64,000 nt of DNA. It comes from Bacteroidia bacterium (lineage in GTDB: Bacteria > Bacteroidota > Bacteroidia > CAIKAF01). A program made the translations under genes and the position numbers. Under the pieces are notes generated by a model, which did no database searches, was not told the origin of the DNA, and was given only the letters and a program-made list of their open reading frames with translations. This document shows positions 1-7,870 of the stretch, one piece after another. Every line of letters starts with the position of its first letter. The first letter of the stretch is position 1. The DNA lies in the NCBI GenBank assembly GCA_030427255.1, contig JAUHWY010000010.1:24159-88158 (forward strand). Direction: 5' to 3'.

Positions 1-83
1 CAGGTTTGGTAGCTTTGCGGGCTTACATTGTCGCGAATGATGTGCAGACACCGCTCCCATACCTCTTTGAGATTTTCTGACAT
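1..83 (-). CDS. dnaA: DnaA, replication initiator (first 27 codons only, cut by window edge)
   Basis: The minus strand from the ATG at 83 reads MSENLKEVWERCLHIIRDNV and then SPQSYQT before leaving the window. This is the typical DnaA domain I start of Bacteroidota (a VW..CL..I.DN...Q.Y.TW pattern). Domain I recruits DnaB and other partners, while the AAA+ and DNA-binding domains lie outside the window. The gene follows the split 5'-nucleotidase genes on the same strand, with about 137 bp between. I saw no cluster of TTATCCACA-like DnaA boxes in that gap, so it does not look like the origin itself. Only 27 residues are visible, so the call rests on that N-terminal match. Confidence 0.82.
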   Translation of the reverse strand, partial: MSENLKEVWERCLHIIRDNVSPQSYQT

Positions 84-220
84 GAACTCTTCGAGTTAGA
101 ATTAATATTTCGTTAAAACTCCTATAGGGCAGGAATGCGCTCGTATTCCTAAACCCCTCATTGGGTCAAGCTTTTGCAAGCTCGTGAACAAAGATTGGGA
201 GAAAAAAATGTAAAAAAAAG

Positions 221-1156
221 TCAGCCCGGTATTGTTTTTTTTGAAATTTCATACATGCTCGTCTTTGTGTCCAATAATTGATTTTCCGGGCTAAAGAATA
301 AGTCTATTCGGCCTAAGTGTATTCCGGCCCAACCGGTTTGACCAATGACCAAAGGGCGGCCGGTAGCATCTTTAGTTAACACAGGCTTGTGTAAAAATGT
401 ATGGGTGTGCCCTCCTAGAATTATATCGGTATGGTTAAGTGAAGCAGCAAGGCTTAAGTCACTAATTTTCTTTGTCTTATATTCAAATCCCAAATGTGAA
501 AGACACAGCACTAAGTCGCAGCCGGCCTCATTACGCAAAAAGCGCGCCGTTCGGTTGGCAGCAACCACCGGGTCCAAATAGCGCACTTCGCCGGTCAATG
601 CACTGCTTACCAGCCCGTTTAAGTCAACCCCCAATCCGTAAATGCCCACCTTTAATCCTCCTTTTTTTAGGATGAGGTGTGGTTTGATCTCCTTGTGAAT
701 GGGCGTGTTTTCTAAGGCATAGTTGCTATTCACAAAGGGGAATTTGGCCAAAGGCAACATTTCTGCCAGCCCTTCCACTCCGTTGTCAAAATCATGGTTC
801 CCTAAAGTGGCGGCGTCGTAGCCCATTTCACTCATTAACTTAAATTCCAATGCTCCCTTAAACAAGTTGAAATAAGGGGTTCCTTGAAACACATCGCCTG
901 CGTCTACCAGAAGCACCGGGTGTCCTTCCGCACGAATTTGCTTAATGAGGGCTGCCCTTTTGGCCATACCTCCTTGTCCCGGATATTTTGGATCGTCGTC
1001 CGGAAAGGGTTCAATATGGCTATGCATATCGTTGGTGTGCAATACCACCAAACGTTTGCTCTTTTGGGCACCAAACAAGCTTTGGGCATGCGCCGCACCG
1101 CCACTCATTCCTATTCCTAAAAGGGCCGATACACGTAAAAACTCTTTTCTATTCAT
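221..1156 (-). CDS. 5'-nucleotidase/UshA-type metallophosphatase, catalytic domain only
   Basis: The 311-residue product is a calcineurin-like metallophosphatase of the UshA/5'-nucleotidase family, expected to remove phosphate from extracellular nucleotides. Visible metal-binding motifs are HTNDMHSH near residue 40, a VDAGD motif, GNHDFDNG near 118, and GGHTHT near 250. The N-terminus (MNRKEFLRVSALLGIG, then a small-residue stretch ending AHAQ) looks like a Tat-type export signal with a relaxed RK motif. Full-length UshA has a C-terminal substrate-binding domain that is absent here. That domain is encoded by the gene just upstream (8 bp gap, same strand), so the two genes form a split enzyme. 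It lies upstream of dnaA. Confidence 0.88.
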   Translation of the reverse strand: MNRKEFLRVSALLGIGMSGGAAHAQSLFGAQKSKRLVVLHTNDMHSHIEPFPDDDPKYPGQGGMAKRAALIKQIRAEGHPVLLVDAGDVFQGTPYFNLFKGALEFKLMSEMGYDAATLGNHDFDNGVEGLAEMLPLAKFPFVNSNYALENTPIHKEIKPHLILKKGGLKVGIYGLGVDLNGLVSSALTGEVRYLDPVVAANRTARFLRNEAGCDLVLCLSHLGFEYKTKKISDLSLAASLNHTDIILGGHTHTFLHKPVLTKDATGRPLVIGQTGWAGIHLGRIDLFFSPENQLLDTKTSMYEISKKTIPG

Positions 1157-1164
1157 CGCTCATT

Positions 1165-1926
1165 TTAATCAATGTCGTAACGCATTCTTCCATCCAAAGT
1201 TGACTCTACAGCCAGCCCTTGCTTGTTTTTTTCGCGGATATAAGCTGCAATAACATCGCGCAGAAGCCAGCCTGTTTCAATGCGTTCCAAGGGTTCGGTT
1301 AAGAAGTTCATATGGTCGCCACCGCCGGCCAAAAAATCTGAGGTAACAATCCAACAGGGCCGCCTGGCCTCTTTATCGTCTTCCCAATCGATGCCTGCAA
1401 TTTCCATATCGTCCGGATTCCCGTCTTCAATTTCCATGCGTATACCGGAAATGGGGGTGCCTGGATGATCGGCCAAATAATCGAACAAGCGCATCATGTC
1501 CTTTTCTGAAAGCCTCACCAAAACCACCAGGTTATCAAAGGGCATTAAGCTAAATACATCTTCCAAGAGCACAGGCCCCTTGGCAATGGATGCCCTCAAG
1601 CCTCCTGAGTTAAGCAAGCAAGCATCTACGGCTTGTTCCGGAAGCCTTTGACGGGTGATTTCTAAGACCAAGTCGGCTACAAAATTTCCTAATAAGGTTT
1701 CAAGTTCGCCGCGAACCTTAGGCATGTCTGTGGCAGCATTGCCCAAGGGTTCTTTCATTTTGGCATCAATCTCCTTTTTGTAGGGGGCAATCATAGCTTC
1801 TGCTTGCGGGTCAGGGCTGACCTTTTGCAAAGACTCCAAACCTCCCTCATGCCTTTGAAGGTGTAAAGGTTGGGTGCAGGCAAACAGCAAATAGCACCCA
1901 AGTGTCGCAATAAAAAGCTTCCTCAT
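1165..1926 (-). CDS. 5'-nucleotidase C-terminal domain lipoprotein
   Basis: The 253-residue protein begins with a lipoprotein signal (MRKLFIATLGCYLLFACTQP, Cys 17) and carries the 5'-nucleotidase C-terminal (substrate-binding) domain. The hallmark LLNSGGLRASIAKGP segment lies near residue 105, the FNDLV-like region is MPFDNLVVL, and a VTSDFLAGGGD segment comes near the end. In the standard enzyme this domain follows the phosphatase domain on one chain. Here it is a separate lipoprotein encoded 8 bp before the catalytic-domain gene, so the pair is probably co-transcribed and may assemble in the periplasm or on the membrane. A TACCTTAG sequence (one mismatch to TAnnTTTG) lies 5 nt before the ATG. 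Confidence 0.85.
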   Translation of the reverse strand: MRKLFIATLGCYLLFACTQPLHLQRHEGGLESLQKVSPDPQAEAMIAPYKKEIDAKMKEPLGNAATDMPKVRGELETLLGNFVADLVLEITRQRLPEQAVDACLLNSGGLRASIAKGPVLLEDVFSLMPFDNLVVLVRLSEKDMMRLFDYLADHPGTPISGIRMEIEDGNPDDMEIAGIDWEDDKEARRPCWIVTSDFLAGGGDHMNFLTEPLERIETGWLLRDVIAAYIREKNKQGLAVESTLDGRMRYDID

Positions 1927-1949
1927 GGCTACTAAGGTAGGGCTGAACC

Positions 1950-1996
1950 AAAAAAAAACACAGCCTTAAAGGAATTTTCCCTTAAAGGCTGTGTTA
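1950..1996 (-). terminator. Rho-independent terminator of pckA
   Basis: On the minus strand downstream of the pckA stop, a near-perfect 16-bp inverted repeat (AACACAGCCTTTAAGG and its partner) with a short A/T-rich loop is followed by nine T residues. It lies between pckA and the start of the 5'-nucleotidase operon and so separates the two units. Confidence 0.88.
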
Positions 1997-2024
1997 AATA
2001 ATGAAACCCGGCAGCTGCTTTCGC

Positions 2025-3641
2025 TTACTCTACCTTGGCTGCCGTTTTGGGTGCGGCCTGACGAATTTCCTCGGCAGCTTCTTCGGCAAATACTTCAAAA
2101 TTTGCATTGAATTGGTTGGCCAATTTCTGAGCGGTCTCTCCGTAGGCATGCTTGTCTGCCCAAGTATCTACGGGATTCAAAATTTCATTAGGTACCTCGG
2201 GACAGCTTTTGGGCATGGCTAAGCCAAAAATGGGATGCTCGTGGTATTCCACTCCATCTAACTTACCCTCTAAAGCAGCGGTTATCATGGCACGAGTATA
2301 CCTAAGCTTAATACGCTCGCCCACACCGTATGGACCTCCGGACCAACCCGTGTTAATCAACCAAACCCTTACGTTTTGTGCTTTAATTTTGGCGCCAAGC
2401 ATTTCGGCATAACGTGCAGGGTGCAAAGGCATAAATGGTGCTCCAAAACAGGCCGAGAAAGTAGTTTGCGGCTCGGTGATTCCCGCTTCGGTTCCGGCAA
2501 CTTTGGCCGTGTAGCCCGAGATGAAATGGTACATGGCCTGCCCCGGAGTGAGTTTTGAAATTGGGGGCAAAATACCGTAAGCGTCGCAGGTAAGGTAAAA
2601 TATGTTTTTGGGTGCCCCTCCCGTAGAGCCGAGCTGGATATTGTCGATATGGTCTATGGGATACGAAACTCGGGTATTCTCCGTAATTTCTTTGAACTTA
2701 TAATCCGGTATCCGACTATTGGCTTCAAAGCCGATATTTTCGAGCAAGGCCCCAAACTTAATGGCACGGAAAATATCCGGTTCCTTTTCTTCCGTTAAGT
2801 CAATGGTCTTAGCATAACAACCTCCTTCGAAGTTGAATACGCTATCGCCAATCCACCCGTGTTCGTCATCGCCGATAAGCTTTCGGTTTGGATCGGCCGA
2901 TAGGGTTGTTTTTCCGGTACCCGAAAGTCCGAAGAATAGGGCGGTATCGCCTTCCTTTCCCACATTGGCGCTGCAGTGCATAGGCAATACGCCATGATGT
3001 ACCGGAAGCAAAAAGTTAAGTGCGCTAAAAATCCCTTTTTTGATTTCTCCGGTGTAGCCGGTGCCACCAATTAAAATGGTTTTGCGCTCAAAGGAAAGAA
3101 TGGCAAAGTTGGATTGTCTAGTGCCGTCTACCTCCGGGTTGGCTAAAAATCCGGGGGCATTAACCACCGTCCATTCCGGATCAAAATGTAAAATATCTTC
3201 TTCGCTTGGCCTCAAAAACATGTTGTAAACAAACATGTTGCTCCAGGGGTATTCGTTAATAACCCGAACGCTCATTTTGTAGCTTGGGTCGGCGCAAATA
3301 AATGCGTCGCGCACATACACCTCTTTTCCTTCGAAATAAGCTTTTACCTTGGTTTCCAAGGCGCTGAATTTTTCTTCATCAAAAGAGAGGTTGTGGTTGC
3401 CCCACCAAACTTCGTTTGCGCTGTGTTTGTCTTTTACAATGAACCTGTCTTTTGGGCTTCTTCCGGTAAACGTGCCGGTTTCCACAGCCAAGGCACCTGT
3501 ATGGGACAGTTTGCCCATATCTTTAGAAAGACTGTGCTCTACCAATTCGGCAGGGCTTAGGTTCCAGAATGCTTTTGTGTAGCCTGTAATGCCATGTTGT
3601 TCAAGGCTGCTTTTGGAGGATTTAAATCCGTGCTCGCTCAT
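2025..3641 (-). CDS. pckA: Phosphoenolpyruvate carboxykinase (ATP)
   Basis: The 538-residue cytoplasmic enzyme converts oxaloacetate plus ATP to PEP, CO2 and ADP, the entry step of gluconeogenesis. Visible signatures are GRSPKDRF near residue 50, the PEPCK-specific HCSANVG segment, the kinase-1a loop GLSGTGKTTLS, the metal-binding IGDDEHGW, and FSACFGAPFMPLHP. An upstream in-frame ATG exists at 3719, but the ATG at 3641 gives MSEHGFKSS and the usual family length of about 535, so I use it. A TAnnTTTG-like box lies at 3696-3703, and a strong terminator follows the gene. Confidence 0.97.
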   Translation of the reverse strand: MSEHGFKSSKSSLEQHGITGYTKAFWNLSPAELVEHSLSKDMGKLSHTGALAVETGTFTGRSPKDRFIVKDKHSANEVWWGNHNLSFDEEKFSALETKVKAYFEGKEVYVRDAFICADPSYKMSVRVINEYPWSNMFVYNMFLRPSEEDILHFDPEWTVVNAPGFLANPEVDGTRQSNFAILSFERKTILIGGTGYTGEIKKGIFSALNFLLPVHHGVLPMHCSANVGKEGDTALFFGLSGTGKTTLSADPNRKLIGDDEHGWIGDSVFNFEGGCYAKTIDLTEEKEPDIFRAIKFGALLENIGFEANSRIPDYKFKEITENTRVSYPIDHIDNIQLGSTGGAPKNIFYLTCDAYGILPPISKLTPGQAMYHFISGYTAKVAGTEAGITEPQTTFSACFGAPFMPLHPARYAEMLGAKIKAQNVRVWLINTGWSGGPYGVGERIKLRYTRAMITAALEGKLDGVEYHEHPIFGLAMPKSCPEVPNEILNPVDTWADKHAYGETAQKLANQFNANFEVFAEEAAEEIRQAAPKTAAKVE

Positions 3642-3695
3642 GAGTTTGGGATTCGATGTTAAATTCCGTGTAAGATTTAAACGGTTTTGAAACAT

Positions 3696-3703
3696 CAAAA
3701 GTA
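3696..3703 (-). promoter_or_regulatory. Candidate -7 promoter box for pckA
   Basis: Minus strand TACTTTTG matches the Bacteroidota -7 consensus TAnnTTTG and would place transcription start about 45 nt before the chosen pckA ATG. No TTG is found at the usual distance upstream (the nearest is 13 nt away), so this is tentative. The rest of 3642-3943 holds no convincing gene or terminator. It is the pckA leader and upstream region. Confidence 0.4.
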
Positions 3704-3943
3704 GGCATTTCCCATGCAACGAAAAATTTATTTGTGCCTCTCTTTCGTAAGCTTCGGTCGCTTAATTCACCCTTTATTTTGTGGCTTAGGTTGGGTTCTT
3801 TTTGCCGTATTTCCTGTAATTCATTTGTTTTAAATGAGTTAAGGGGCAAGGGCATGCTTGGTTCTAGGGCAATTGAAAATCCTCTTGGAGAAAAATTCCA
3901 AAGCTGTGCTTCGGCAAAAGCCCGGATGAAAACAAGAAAGATT

Positions 3944-4348
3944 TTATTTACCGGAAGCAGGTGTGCTCTCTCTGCATGCTTGGTCGGTATATATATGTAG
4001 GTTTTTTCCGGTACTTAACAAAGCTCGAATGGCCTGTATATGTTCGGACTTTTGGGCCTCAGTAAGCGAGGGTGCAAACAGGCAGTAGTCGACTTCACCC
4101 TCTCTGCCCCAAGGTTTTTTCTCTACCCTAAGGTCTTGTCCTTTTTCATTTAGATAGGCATCAAGGGCCGACCGTGCTCCGCTGTCAATACCATAGGCAA
4201 TGGAGTAAAAGCTTACCACAAGCATGGGCATAGCGTCCATTTCTGCCTGCGTGCTTTGGTTGGATTGGGCAGAAGGTTCAATTGGACCGGTGCTTTTGCA
4301 GGCACCAAAGCCGGCAAATATGCAAAGCACCGCAATTAGATTTCTCAT
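3944..4348 (-). CDS. Small lipoprotein of unknown function
   Basis: The 134-residue protein has a lipoprotein signal (MRNLIAVLCIFAGFGACKST, Cys 17), then a Ser/Gln-rich linker and a compact domain of about 85 residues with one pair of cysteines (DYCLF and DQACRE). I do not recognise the family. Its ATG overlaps the stop of the M32 carboxypeptidase gene (ATGA), so it is probably translated by coupling as the last gene of the DUF423-M32 operon. It should sit in the periplasm or outer membrane. Confidence 0.75.
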   Translation of the reverse strand: MRNLIAVLCIFAGFGACKSTGPIEPSAQSNQSTQAEMDAMPMLVVSFYSIAYGIDSGARSALDAYLNEKGQDLRVEKKPWGREGEVDYCLFAPSLTEAQKSEHIQAIRALLSTGKNLHIYTDQACRESTPASGK

Positions 4349-5790
4349 AAATAAGCTTGGTATTTGGAGTCTACATAGTGCAAAAAGCAGTCCACAATTT
4401 CTTTAGGATTATTGGGCAGCAATTCCTCGGAGCGAAGCAAAGCCCCATGACAAAATACCTTTTGTTCAAAATGCGCTTTGGCTTTTTGAATAAGCTTGGG
4501 CATAGCGTCTGTCTCTTGGAATATCTGGGATGAAAAGTGGGCGGCTAACAAACTTCCCATGGTGTAGGTTGGGAAATAGCCCATGGAGCCATGCGCCCAA
4601 TGTATATCCTGAACAAAGCCTTCTGCAGGCTGTGCCGGTACTTGGCCAAAAAAGTCCAAGGCCATATCATTCCAGGCTGTTTCCACATCTTTGGTTTGCA
4701 AGCTTCCCTCTATAAGGCCTTTCTCGATGCGGTACCTGAGCAAAATATGCAAATGATAGCTTAATTCATCGGCATAAATTCGGATTTGACTTCTGGAAAC
4801 CTTATTGGCATGCTTCCAAATTTGTTCGGCATGGTTGGGGTTCCAGCCCTTTTCTAGGCAAACCATTTGCCAAAACTCCAAGCTACGGCCCATATGGTTT
4901 TCCCAAAAGCGGCTTTGGGATTCATGAATAGTAAGGCTCACTGCCGTGGTTAAAGGAGTTCCGGCAGGTTCAGGTTCCAAGCCTTGCTCATAAAGGCCGT
5001 GTCCGCCTTCGTGCAAAAGAGCCCATATAAAAACGCCGGGTTTGTCTTTTTTAATTTGATAGGTGAGTCTAACATCGTTTGGACTCATAGAAAGGCAAAA
5101 AGGGTGGGGGGCTTTGTCCAGGCGCCCTCTCGATAAATCAAAGCCTATCCATTCCAACAATTCACGGCCAAGTTCGATTTGCTCGTCCTTAGAAAGCGCA
5201 ATTGGAAAGGGCGTTTCCGGCATATTTTTTTCTAAAGCAAGAATGCGCTTGGGGAGTTCTTTACTCAATTGATCAAATACCCCGTCTACCAATTCAGAAG
5301 ATAAGCCGGGGTCGTATTGGTCCAGTAGTCCATCGTATGGATTATCGGCAAAACCCAACAAGGCACATTCTTCTTTTTTGAGCTGAACCAGTTCACTCAG
5401 GCAATCTAGGTAGGCTTCTTTGTTTTTGCCTTCGCGGGCATTATTCCAAGCCAAAAATGCTTTGGATTGAAGCCTGGAGAGCGCGATTACATGACTTTCG
5501 GGTATGCGCTTGGTTTTTTCTTGCTCTTTTTCCCAAAAGGCCAAGGCTTTTTGTTCTCGGGCCGAAAGTTTTTCCGTTTCATTTTTGGCGGCTTTCAGCA
5601 AGCTTTCCCAGGCTCCGTCGTGTTGTCTTTGATGAAGCAAGCGTGCCAAATCTGCCGACTGTTCTGCACGCAAGCCGGCAGCGGGGTAGGGCATGCCTGT
5701 TTCTTGATCCCATTGCAATAATGCCGCTGTATTTCTCCAACGTGCGGTGGTTTCGGCATAGGCGCAAAGTGCTTCCCAAGCTTTACTCAT
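4345..5790 (-). CDS. M32 family metallocarboxypeptidase (carboxypeptidase Taq-like)
   Basis: The 481-residue cytoplasmic zinc enzyme removes C-terminal residues from peptides. The zinc motif HEGGH (in LLHEGGHGLYEQG) and the M32-specific HESQSRFWEN follow each other about 30 residues apart, as in the family, and the C-terminal half has the expected helical features (DELSYHLHILLRY). Length is typical (about 500). Its start overlaps the DUF423 stop and its stop overlaps the lipoprotein start, both as ATGA, which indicates one translationally coupled operon. No signal peptide is seen. Confidence 0.95.
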   Translation of the reverse strand: MSKAWEALCAYAETTARWRNTAALLQWDQETGMPYPAAGLRAEQSADLARLLHQRQHDGAWESLLKAAKNETEKLSAREQKALAFWEKEQEKTKRIPESHVIALSRLQSKAFLAWNNAREGKNKEAYLDCLSELVQLKKEECALLGFADNPYDGLLDQYDPGLSSELVDGVFDQLSKELPKRILALEKNMPETPFPIALSKDEQIELGRELLEWIGFDLSRGRLDKAPHPFCLSMSPNDVRLTYQIKKDKPGVFIWALLHEGGHGLYEQGLEPEPAGTPLTTAVSLTIHESQSRFWENHMGRSLEFWQMVCLEKGWNPNHAEQIWKHANKVSRSQIRIYADELSYHLHILLRYRIEKGLIEGSLQTKDVETAWNDMALDFFGQVPAQPAEGFVQDIHWAHGSMGYFPTYTMGSLLAAHFSSQIFQETDAMPKLIQKAKAHFEQKVFCHGALLRSEELLPNNPKEIVDCFLHYVDSKYQAYL

Positions 5791-6185
5791 ACATTACGGG
5801 CTTTAAAAAAGTACCAAGCCAAAAGTCCCCAAGCCATCATAAAACTAAGACCTCCTAAGGGAGTTATGGGACCTAAAAAACTAAGATTCATTCCCCAAAC
5901 GGGAGCCAATACCAAGGCATAAATAGACACAGAAAAAAAGAGCCAACCCAAAAGCATGAGGCGCACAGACCACCGAATGAGTCGGTGCGCTTGGGGAATT
6001 CCTAAAGCAAACACCACCAGAGCCAATGCATGCCATTGTTGGTACCAAACGGCAGTCTTAAAGCTCTCTACTTTTTCAGGGGAAACCAAATGTTCCAAAC
6101 CATGGGCTGCCCAAGCACCAAGCATAATGCCGCTAAGGCCTAGAAGTGCGCCCAAAAGTCCTGTGGTTCTTTTCCATTGCAACAT
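5787..6185 (-). CDS. DUF423 family small membrane protein
   Basis: From the ATG at 6185 the product is 132 residues with four predicted membrane segments. It has the DUF423/YgdD signature near the start: GLLGALLGLSGIMLGAWAAHGLE, here quoted in two parts as GLLGALLG and LGAWAAHGLE. The function of this family is unknown. A longer in-frame start exists at 6230, but the shorter one puts a perfect TATATTTG box 3 nt ahead of the ATG and begins at the family's usual N-terminus. It is the first gene of the operon with the M32 peptidase. Confidence 0.88.
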   Translation of the reverse strand: MLQWKRTTGLLGALLGLSGIMLGAWAAHGLEHLVSPEKVESFKTAVWYQQWHALALVVFALGIPQAHRLIRWSVRLMLLGWLFFSVSIYALVLAPVWGMNLSFLGPITPLGGLSFMMAWGLLAWYFFKARNV

Positions 6186-6188
6186 GCA

Positions 6189-6196
6189 CAAATATA
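6189..6196 (-). promoter_or_regulatory. TAnnTTTG box 3 nt before the DUF423 ATG
   Basis: Minus strand TATATTTG, then TGC, then ATG. If this is the -7 element, the transcript would start at or next to the start codon (leaderless). No TTG at the -33 distance is evident. See the finding on this recurrent arrangement. Confidence 0.5.
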
Positions 6197-6290
6197 CATC
6201 AACTAGGCCTTTTACAGGGTTATTTGGCATAAGCGGTAAGGGAAAGCTTAAAAATTAACTTCCGCACCGGGTGCATGTTTTGGAAGGGGA

Positions 6291-6440
6291 TTTGGGCCAG
6301 GGATGGAGCCCTTGAGCGGCGGGCGGCCAAAGGCATGTGCGGCTTAGCCGAGGAGGTGGAGCCTAAGCAAACCACCACAGGCTTAGCCGCACAGCCTTTG
6401 GCCGCCCGCCCGGTGGGCGAGAGCCCGTTAGGCCCCCCAA
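6291..6440. repeat. GC-rich intergenic palindromic element A (family II)
   Basis: This 150-bp element lies between the divergent DUF423 and saccharopine dehydrogenase-like genes. Left arm 6318-6349 (starts GGCGGGCGGCCAAAGGC) pairs with right arm 6380-6410 (ends GCCTTTGGCCGCCCGCC), about 30 bp with only one bulge and one mismatch. Flanks TTTGGGCC and GGCCCCCCAA pair outside. The loop holds GAGGAGGTGGAGCC, which recurs (GAGGAAGTGGAGC) in the element at 36.3 kb. The 6186-6508 gap holds this element plus the two promoter boxes and no gene. Confidence 0.85.
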
Positions 6441-6489
6441 TATACTCTTTACCTCTACTCGGTATTGCACTTGTTTGGTAAATGCTGCC

Positions 6490-6497
6490 TAAGTTTG
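6490..6497 (+). promoter_or_regulatory. TAnnTTTG box before the saccharopine dehydrogenase-like gene
   Basis: TAAGTTTG ends 11 nt before the chosen ATG at 6509, with TTG triplets at 6465 and 6471 as possible -33 elements. It favours the 6509 start over an ATG at 6482, which lies upstream of the box. Confidence 0.5.
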
Positions 6498-6508
6498 CAG
6501 TGCGAGAT

Positions 6509-7870
6509 ATGGAACCAAAGAAAATACTGCTGATTGGTGCAGGAAAATCTGCTACCACGCTTATAGAATATCTGTTAAACCACGCATCCATAGAATCTTG
6601 GAAGCTAACCGTGGCCGATATGGACCCCGAACTTGCCCAACAAAAGGTGGGTAGTTCTCCTTTTGCAGAGGCATGCGCTCTTTCTATCGAAGATGTGCCG
6701 CTGAGGCAATCTTTGATTAAAGCACATGACTTGATTGTGAGTATGTTGCCTGCTCATATGCACATAGAGGTAGCCCGTGATTGCGTAGCTTTTGGTAAGC
6801 ATATGGTCACTGCTTCTTATGTGTCGGCTGAGATGGAGGCCTTGCACGAAGAAGCTGAGGCGAAGGGTTTGCTGTTGCTCAACGAAATGGGCGTAGATCC
6901 GGGAATCGATCACATGACGGCTATGGAGGTGATGGATAAAATCAAGGCGAAGGGTGGTAAAATTATTGGTTTTGAGAGTTTTACCGGAGGGTTGATGGCG
7001 CCCGGATCAGAAGAAGGTCCTTGGAAATATAAATTTACTTGGAACCCTAGAAATATTGTGTTGGCCGCTTCCGGTGGGGCCGTGAAATTTTTGCATGGCG
7101 GCAAGTTTAAATACATTCCCTACCACAAGGTGTTTAGGCGAACAGAATTGATTGACCTAGGTGCTTATGGCGAGTTTGAAGCCTATGGAAACAGGGACTC
7201 TTTGCGCTACCAAAGCATGTATGGACTGGAGGGGGTGGACACCCTGTACCGTGGTACCTTACGCCGCCCCGGATTTTGTCAATCTTGGGATGTTTTTGTG
7301 CAACTTGGAGCCACCGACGATAGCTATTTGATGGAAGGGGTAGATGAGATGACCCACAGAGCGTTTATCAACAGCTTCCTTTATTATAGTCCCTCCGATA
7401 GCGTGGAGCTTAAATTGGCGCACATGCTGCGGTTGGATTTGAATAGCGAGCCCATGCGCAGGCTTAAGTGGCTGGGCATGTTCGAAGATGAGCCGGTTGG
7501 GCTCTCCGGTAAAGCTTCCCCGGCCATGGTATTGCAACATATTTTGCAAAAGAAGTGGAGTTTGGCACCGCAAGATCGAGATATGATAGTAATGGTGCAT
7601 CTTTTCGATTACGAGTGCGAAGGAGAACATAGCCTGTTGCGCAGCCATTTGGTGGTTGAAGGGGACGATGCTCAGTCTACAGCCATGGCCAAAACCGTAG
7701 GGCTACCTATGGGTATTGCCATTCGAAATATTTTAAATGGCACCATAGCCATGCGGGGCGTTCGAATCCCTGTGCATAAAGAAATCTATGATCCTGTATT
7801 GGCCGAGTTATCCGTACACGGCATAGGAATGCAGGAAACCTTTCTCAAGGGAGGTTTACCACCGCATTAA
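6509..7870 (+). CDS. Saccharopine dehydrogenase-family NAD(P)-dependent oxidoreductase
   Basis: The 453-residue protein starts MEPKKILLIGAGKSATTLIE, a Rossmann dinucleotide-binding motif (GAGKSA). It continues with the LYS9/saccharopine dehydrogenase C-terminal fold: NEMGVDPGIDHMTAMEVMD near residue 130 and GGLMAPGSEEGPWKYKF, a segment characteristic of this group. It may act in lysine metabolism through saccharopine or in a related amino-acid dehydrogenation, but the substrate cannot be read from sequence. The gene is monocistronic and converges on fabH, overlapping its end by 15 bp. An upstream ATG at 6482 is possible but less likely. Confidence 0.9.
   Translation: MEPKKILLIGAGKSATTLIEYLLNHASIESWKLTVADMDPELAQQKVGSSPFAEACALSIEDVPLRQSLIKAHDLIVSMLPAHMHIEVARDCVAFGKHMVTASYVSAEMEALHEEAEAKGLLLLNEMGVDPGIDHMTAMEVMDKIKAKGGKIIGFESFTGGLMAPGSEEGPWKYKFTWNPRNIVLAASGGAVKFLHGGKFKYIPYHKVFRRTELIDLGAYGEFEAYGNRDSLRYQSMYGLEGVDTLYRGTLRRPGFCQSWDVFVQLGATDDSYLMEGVDEMTHRAFINSFLYYSPSDSVELKLAHMLRLDLNSEPMRRLKWLGMFEDEPVGLSGKASPAMVLQHILQKKWSLAPQDRDMIVMVHLFDYECEGEHSLLRSHLVVEGDDAQSTAMAKTVGLPMGIAIRNILNGTIAMRGVRIPVHKEIYDPVLAELSVHGIGMQETFLKGGLPPH

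Noticed and set aside
84..220. Replication origin next to dnaA
   Set aside because: I looked for several TTATCCACA-like boxes or an A/T-rich unwinding region and saw none convincing in the 137 bp before dnaA.
3734..4000. Possible plus-strand gene in the pckA upstream region
   Set aside because: The 88 codons show no family, signal or start context and overlap the end of the lipoprotein gene on the other strand.
6220..6591. Minus-strand frame through element A
   Set aside because: It reads through the palindrome and the start of the next gene, has a low-complexity composition and no homology that I recognise.
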